Positions 12,831-16,605 of a stretch of DNA of 16,605 bases are shown piece by piece; position 1 is the stretch's first letter; every line of letters begins with the position of its first letter. The position numbers and the translations under genes are program-made. Location: positions 1 through 16,605 of the forward strand of contig CAYURR010000050.1 of assembly GCA_964446745.1 (NCBI GenBank), in the 5' to 3' direction. The notes under the pieces were generated by a model. The model saw only the letters and a list, made by a program, of their open reading frames with translations, did not search any database and was not told where the DNA came from. The DNA is from CAYURR01 sp964446745. GTDB lineage: Bacteria > Bacillota > Clostridia > Lachnospirales > WQUN01.

Positions 12831-15020
12831 ATGAATATTCCACTGAGCATAAAAAAGCATTTAATCTGTGTATCGCTCGCGTTGATTCTCAGTTCTGCCG
12901 CTTTGCCTCAGACTGCTTACGCAGCGGCTATGACACTGCGCTACGACGGAAAGGAGCACAGCTATAACGCGCTGCCAATTTCGTTGACCGTAAACGGTAA
13001 TACACTGACCGACCTGACTATGCCGCCCGTCATCATGGACGGCAACACGCTCGTGCCCGCTCGTGAGGTGTTCGAGAGCTTGGGTGCGGTGGTCGATTAC
13101 AAGGCCGCGTCGCGTGAGGTTTATATCGGTTACAGGGATACATTGATCATCCTTGCGATCGATAAATACACTGTAAACGTCGGTGGATATGATATGGCCA
13201 TGAAGGTCCCTCCGAAGATCATTAACGATAAAACCATGATCCCCGTGCGCTTGCCCGCAGAGGTTTTAGGTTTTGATGTGGGTTGGAATCCTCAGAGCCG
13301 CATCGTTTCCATCACCGGAGAGGTAGATGATTTCACGAACCAGCCTGAACCCGAGCCGCAACCCGAAGCACCACCCGAGCAACCTCCTGTTTCCAGCACG
13401 CCAAATGATTTCCATTCGGGCATATACATATCGGACAGTCCTGTTAACGCGGACAACATCACAAAATCCAACGACGTATCCTCTACGCCGATCGTTGCGC
13501 AGAGCCTGCCCGAAACCAGTATTGTATCTATGAAGGCTCCGGCCGCGGGTGCGCGCAATATGTTTGAGATCCAAGCCTCCTCCGCGATCAGTAAGGTCGA
13601 GAAGCTTTTATTGGCAGACAATCGCCTCGTTTTGGATATATATAACGCAAACAACTCGCTCGAAAGCCGTTATACGGTCACAAACCCAGTAGTGGCCGCG
13701 GTCCGTGCTGCACAAAACCAGACGCAGCCAGAGAAGATCACGCGTGTGGTATTCGACCTTTCGACCGGCGTCAACTACAGCGTGAGCCTTTCGCAGGACC
13801 GCACGTCAATATATGTGAGCTTCGAGCAGAACACGGTCACGAACCTCTCGGTCACAGGCGATTTGGTGTCCGATACATTGATCATCGAGTGTACGATGCC
13901 GCCTGTCGTGGACATCTACCCATCGCCGGGCCTGAACCAGTTGATCGTCGACATCCCGCTGACCAAGATGCCCAATAACTACAACACACAGTTCTCGGGT
14001 GTATTTACCTCGAGCCTGAAGGGTATGCAGTACGATGACAACACGGCGCGCATATACTTAGAGGTAAAGAACTCACCGAGCTTTAATGTTACATACCAGG
14101 ACAACAAGGCGTTCATAAAACTCACCGCGCTGACGGTCCGTAATGCCTCTTATAATTCATCTAACAAGACCATAAGCATAAAAAAAGATCCCAATGCGCC
14201 GATCGATATTAAGTCGATCGTACATAAGGATCTGTACAATAAAAATATGTATACGTTCACAATACCCGGAAAAGTAGACCTCGGCTTCGGCGACGTCTAT
14301 GTGCGCGACGAGAACATCAGCAAGCTGTCTGTGACCACAAACGGCGGGCAAACCGAGCTCACGGTGTATGAGAACAAGATATTCGCATTCGACATCACAG
14401 AGGATGCGAACAACATCTACATAAAGGCCGTAAACCCGAAGGAAAAATACAAGAAGATCGTGGTCATTGATCCGGGGCACGGCGGTTCTGAGCCCGGTGC
14501 GTCCGGCAACGGTGTCACCGAAAAGAATATCAACCTAGATGTATCCAGACGCCTGATGGCGCTGCTTGAGCAGAACCCGGAGATAAAGGCTTACGCGACG
14601 CGTACAGAGGATGTCACGTTCGACCGTTTTGAACGCGCTCCATGGGCAAACCAACTCGGGGACATGTATGTCTCTATACATATGAACTCCGTAAAGAACA
14701 ACAACACCGCGAACGGAACAGAGGTGTACTATTACCCACACGAGAACGATGTGTCCCGATACGGTGTATCGAGTCAGAGCTTGGCCGAAACACTACATAG
14801 AACACTGATCAGTACGATAGGCAGCACGGAGCGAAAGGTGCTGTCCAATACATACACGGTGCTTTTGTATACGGAGATGCCCGCCGCATTGGTAGAGGTC
14901 GGCTTCGTATCTAACCCCGAGGAGGCTGCAAAACTGGCCTCGGAAGGTTACCGCCAGCAGGTCGCGCAGGGACTCTATGCGGGCATCACACAGGCATTCT
15001 CGCGTTACAAGCCTCGTTGA
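12831..15020 (+). CDS. Secreted N-acetylmuramoyl-L-alanine amidase with CuAO-like and AMIN domains
   Basis: This 729-residue exported peptidoglycan hydrolase cuts the bond between MurNAc and L-Ala. A signal peptide (1-31, ending QTAYA) is followed by a copper-amine-oxidase-like N-terminal domain (about 45-163, with DGNTLVPAREVFESLGA and MIPVRLPAEVLGFDVGW), a Pro/Glu-rich linker (171-186), two or more AMIN-like beta domains (about 246-335 and 338-530) that probably bind wall or envelope, and the catalytic Amidase_3 domain (541-725). Zinc ligands are His550 (DPGHGG), Glu564 (VTEKN) and His617 (SIHMNS); Glu689 in ALVEVGF is catalytic. All are present, so it should be active. The ATG has GGGAG 10 bases upstream. 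It converges with ispD, overlapping its last 35 bases. Roles in division, sporulation or wall turnover are all possible. Confidence 0.93.
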   Translation: MNIPLSIKKHLICVSLALILSSAALPQTAYAAAMTLRYDGKEHSYNALPISLTVNGNTLTDLTMPPVIMDGNTLVPAREVFESLGAVVDYKAASREVYIGYRDTLIILAIDKYTVNVGGYDMAMKVPPKIINDKTMIPVRLPAEVLGFDVGWNPQSRIVSITGEVDDFTNQPEPEPQPEAPPEQPPVSSTPNDFHSGIYISDSPVNADNITKSNDVSSTPIVAQSLPETSIVSMKAPAAGARNMFEIQASSAISKVEKLLLADNRLVLDIYNANNSLESRYTVTNPVVAAVRAAQNQTQPEKITRVVFDLSTGVNYSVSLSQDRTSIYVSFEQNTVTNLSVTGDLVSDTLIIECTMPPVVDIYPSPGLNQLIVDIPLTKMPNNYNTQFSGVFTSSLKGMQYDDNTARIYLEVKNSPSFNVTYQDNKAFIKLTALTVRNASYNSSNKTISIKKDPNAPIDIKSIVHKDLYNKNMYTFTIPGKVDLGFGDVYVRDENISKLSVTTNGGQTELTVYENKIFAFDITEDANNIYIKAVNPKEKYKKIVVIDPGHGGSEPGASGNGVTEKNINLDVSRRLMALLEQNPEIKAYATRTEDVTFDRFERAPWANQLGDMYVSIHMNSVKNNNTANGTEVYYYPHENDVSRYGVSSQSLAETLHRTLISTIGSTERKVLSNTYTVLLYTEMPAALVEVGFVSNPEEAAKLASEGYRQQVAQGLYAGITQAFSRYKPR

Positions 15021-15768
15021 GACCGGGCACCGGATTTTGCAGCGACATGAGGTACTCGGCGATAGACAGATCCTCTGCGGTAGTGATCTTGATATTTTTA
15101 TAGTCACCCTTCGTGATAAACGTAGGGCGGCCTATGGCCTCTACGAGCATCGTATCGTCCGTGGCGCGAATGCCCTGCTTTTCTGCGTTTACATAGGCCT
15201 CATATAATAGCTCTGATTGAAAACCTTGCGGCGTCTGCATAGCAAATAATTCGCTGCGATCCATGGTATTTTTTACAAACCCGTTTTCGCAACGCTTTAT
15301 TGTGTCCTTTACAGCAACGCCCGGCGCTGTGCTGCCATATATTTTCGCAGCCTCTATTACGCGCTCGCACAATGCAGCATCCGCAAGCGGCCTCACGCCG
15401 TCATGCACGAGGATAATGCTGGGGGCGAGATCACCCAAGGCTTTTAAGCCCAAGGATTTTAAGCCCAAGGATTTCAAGCCTTTAGCTACCGAATCCTGGC
15501 GGTCCGCTCCGCCGTCTATTACCGCTATGACCTTTTTATAGCCGTTGGGTTTTATGACATTTTCCCATGTAAAATCTTTAAACTCTTGGGGAACAATAAC
15601 AATAATGCCGCCCACAGCCGACATACCCTCAAACAATGATATGCTGTGCGCGAGCACGGGCTTTCCTCTTAACATGGCGTATTGCTTCGGTAGATAATTA
15701 CCGTTTGATCCGTCAGAAAAGCGCGTGCCCTTGCCCGCGGCGACGATGATGGCTATTACATCGTTCAT
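14986..15768 (-). CDS. ispD: 2-C-methyl-D-erythritol 4-phosphate cytidylyltransferase
   Basis: This 260-residue enzyme couples CTP to methylerythritol phosphate in the MEP route to isoprenoids. Motifs are the nucleotide loop IIVAAGKGTRF (7-17), PKQY (27-30), the ADRQDSVAKGL segment (88-98), HDGVRPLAD (122-130), MQTPQGF and ATDDTMLVE. Most IspD proteins have about 230 residues; extra length comes from a Lys/Leu/Gly repeat at about 98-112 (see the 15-bp repeat) and a C-terminal tail of about 18 residues. I chose the ATG at 15768 over the GTG at 15777 because AAAGGAG is 8 bases before the ATG but abuts the GTG. It converges on the amidase gene with a 35-bp overlap and is divergent from the HD-GYP gene. 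No ispF follows here. Confidence 0.93.
   Translation of the reverse strand: MNDVIAIIVAAGKGTRFSDGSNGNYLPKQYAMLRGKPVLAHSISLFEGMSAVGGIIVIVPQEFKDFTWENVIKPNGYKKVIAVIDGGADRQDSVAKGLKSLGLKSLGLKALGDLAPSIILVHDGVRPLADAALCERVIEAAKIYGSTAPGVAVKDTIKRCENGFVKNTMDRSELFAMQTPQGFQSELLYEAYVNAEKQGIRATDDTMLVEAIGRPTFITKGDYKNIKITTAEDLSIAEYLMSLQNPVPGLNEACNARMPV
15437..15481. repeat. Three 15-bp tandem repeats inside ispD
   Basis: Units AAGGCTTTTAAGCCC, AAGGATTTTAAGCCC and AAGGATTTCAAGCCT follow one another. Being 15 bases, they keep the frame and encode KSLGL/KALG-type pentapeptides in IspD, just before the HDGVRP motif. Confidence 0.85.
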
Positions 15769-15781
15769 TTGCACCACTCCT

Positions 15782-15810
15782 TTGACTTATTATTAACACA
15801 TGCATATATT
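15782..15810 (+). promoter_or_regulatory. Promoter of the HD-GYP gene
   Basis: TTGACT (15782-15787), a 17-base spacer and TATATT (15805-15810) each match the consensus at five of six positions. The start would be near 15817, giving a 20-base leader that still contains the GAGGA ribosome binding site. Confidence 0.6.
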
Positions 15811-15836
15811 CTGCGCAATGTTTTGAGGATGTTTTC

Positions 15837-16605
15837 GTGAATATTATTAATTCAGATTTAGCAATAGAGTTTTGGCTCGTAGCTGTCGGCTTCTTCGTTA
15901 TGCTCTTTGCTATATACCGTTATTTTAAGCTGTCCGCAAGTGTAAGGCTTATCAACGAGCACATAGACGGTTTTACAATGTTATTGTTTCGCACCTATAT
16001 AGTATTGATGGTCTTTTTCCTATTCGGATATGGCTATTTGGCATCTTCACTGCTTTATGCCCAAGAATCCCTGAACAATGTCATGATAGGCATGGTATTC
16101 CTGTTCGGCAGCTTCTTTGTGCTGATCGGAATGACTGTTCAGGAGCGCTTGACCGAATGCATATACTCTAACAACATACAGCTCGTGCGTACACTTATAA
16201 ACGCCGTAGAGGCGCGCGATATAAACCTCAAAGGGCATTCGATGCACGTCTCGGCGATATCACTGTTGATCTATGATCATCTGCCGAAGCCTCTCGCGGT
16301 GGGCATCGACCGTAAAAAGCTCGAATACGCAAGTGTCATGCACGACCTCGGCAAGCTCGGTGTACCCGAGTCGATATTAAACAAGCCCGTACGTCTGAAC
16401 GACGAGGAATTCGACCTGATGAAGAACCACCCAAAGATCGCGGTAACGATCCTGGACAGCTTTAAGGGCATGAACGACATAAAGGATTGGATCCTCTGCC
16501 ACCACGAGCGCATGGACGGAAACGGTTATTACCATGTTCCTGCCAATGACATCCCGCTCGCGTCGAGGATCATTTGTATAGCAGACAGCTATTCGGCTAT
16601 CGTGA
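15837..16605 (+). CDS. Membrane HD-GYP-domain protein, 3' end outside window
   Basis: The frame starts at a GTG at 15837, with TGAGGA 7 bases upstream, and stays open to the right edge; 256 residues are visible. Three membrane helices (about 11-30, 48-74 and 82-101) anchor the protein. They are followed by an HD-GYP phosphodiesterase-type domain: GHSMHVSAIS (His134), VMHDLGKLGVPESIL (His169-Asp170), KNHPKIAVTIL (His198), CHHERMDGNGYY (His222-His223) and CIADSYSAI (Asp250). Such enzymes degrade cyclic di-GMP or other cyclic dinucleotides. The third residue of the GYP signature is Tyr here (GYY), but the metal-binding histidines and aspartates are kept, so hydrolase activity remains likely. The membrane part is not a sensor family I recognise. 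It is divergent from ispD. The C-terminus is unseen. Confidence 0.85.
   Translation, partial: MNIINSDLAIEFWLVAVGFFVMLFAIYRYFKLSASVRLINEHIDGFTMLLFRTYIVLMVFFLFGYGYLASSLLYAQESLNNVMIGMVFLFGSFFVLIGMTVQERLTECIYSNNIQLVRTLINAVEARDINLKGHSMHVSAISLLIYDHLPKPLAVGIDRKKLEYASVMHDLGKLGVPESILNKPVRLNDEEFDLMKNHPKIAVTILDSFKGMNDIKDWILCHHERMDGNGYYHVPANDIPLASRIICIADSYSAIV

Noticed and set aside
15005..15020. CCGG-GCA-CCGG as a terminator of the amidase gene
   Set aside because: Only four base pairs and a broken T tract; too weak to call.

Overview
The window looks like chromosomal DNA of a mid-GC Bacillota, most likely a Clostridia-type anaerobe; this is inference from gene content. The clues are a type I-alpha glutamine synthetase without the adenylylation region, a PerR-type Fur repressor, a LexA with a Bacillus-like SOS box, a cell-wall amidase with a copper-amine-oxidase-like N-terminal domain, a tiny Cys-rich protein of a clostridial type, IspD of the MEP isoprenoid route and an HD-GYP protein. 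No tRNA, rRNA or CRISPR array is visible.

Layout. (1) 1-2094, plus strand: the end of a DHH/DHHA1 phosphoesterase gene overlapping glnA. (2) 5993-2107, minus strand: five tightly packed genes (cNMP-binding/DUF2225 protein, OmpR-type response regulator, sensor kinase, S1-domain RNA-binding protein, PerR-like repressor), probably one stress and envelope signalling operon. The glnA terminator lies inside the 3' end of the converging perR-like gene. (3) Divergent from this operon is glyA (plus), which converges on lexA (minus); a lexA terminator is embedded in the 3' end of glyA. (4) lexA and ilvE diverge from a short region with a good lexA promoter and a likely LexA box at its start point. (5) 9197-12110: a unit bounded by 18-bp near-perfect inverted repeats and by direct ~10-bp-periodic ATCCG arrays. 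It carries one large gene, an 893-residue MerR-type regulator fused to a long multidomain region, with a textbook MerR promoter (19-bp spacer, dyad TTGAC-N5-GTCAA). (6) 12118-12665, minus: an unknown 128-aa protein preceded by a 44-aa Cys-rich protein. (7) 12831-15020, plus: a secreted N-acetylmuramoyl-L-alanine amidase, converging with a 35-bp overlap on ispD (minus), which contains an in-frame 15-bp triplicate. (8) From 15837 a membrane HD-GYP protein runs off the right edge.

Most of the window is housekeeping: nitrogen assimilation, one-carbon and branched-chain amino acid metabolism, SOS control, cell wall and isoprenoids. The unusual part is the 9.2-12.1 kb unit: a self-contained, probably autoregulated MerR fusion flanked by inverted and periodic repeats. 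Its C-terminal part resembles a BtrH/C39 papain-like domain, perhaps without the catalytic residues. These domain calls come from reading the sequence, without database searches.
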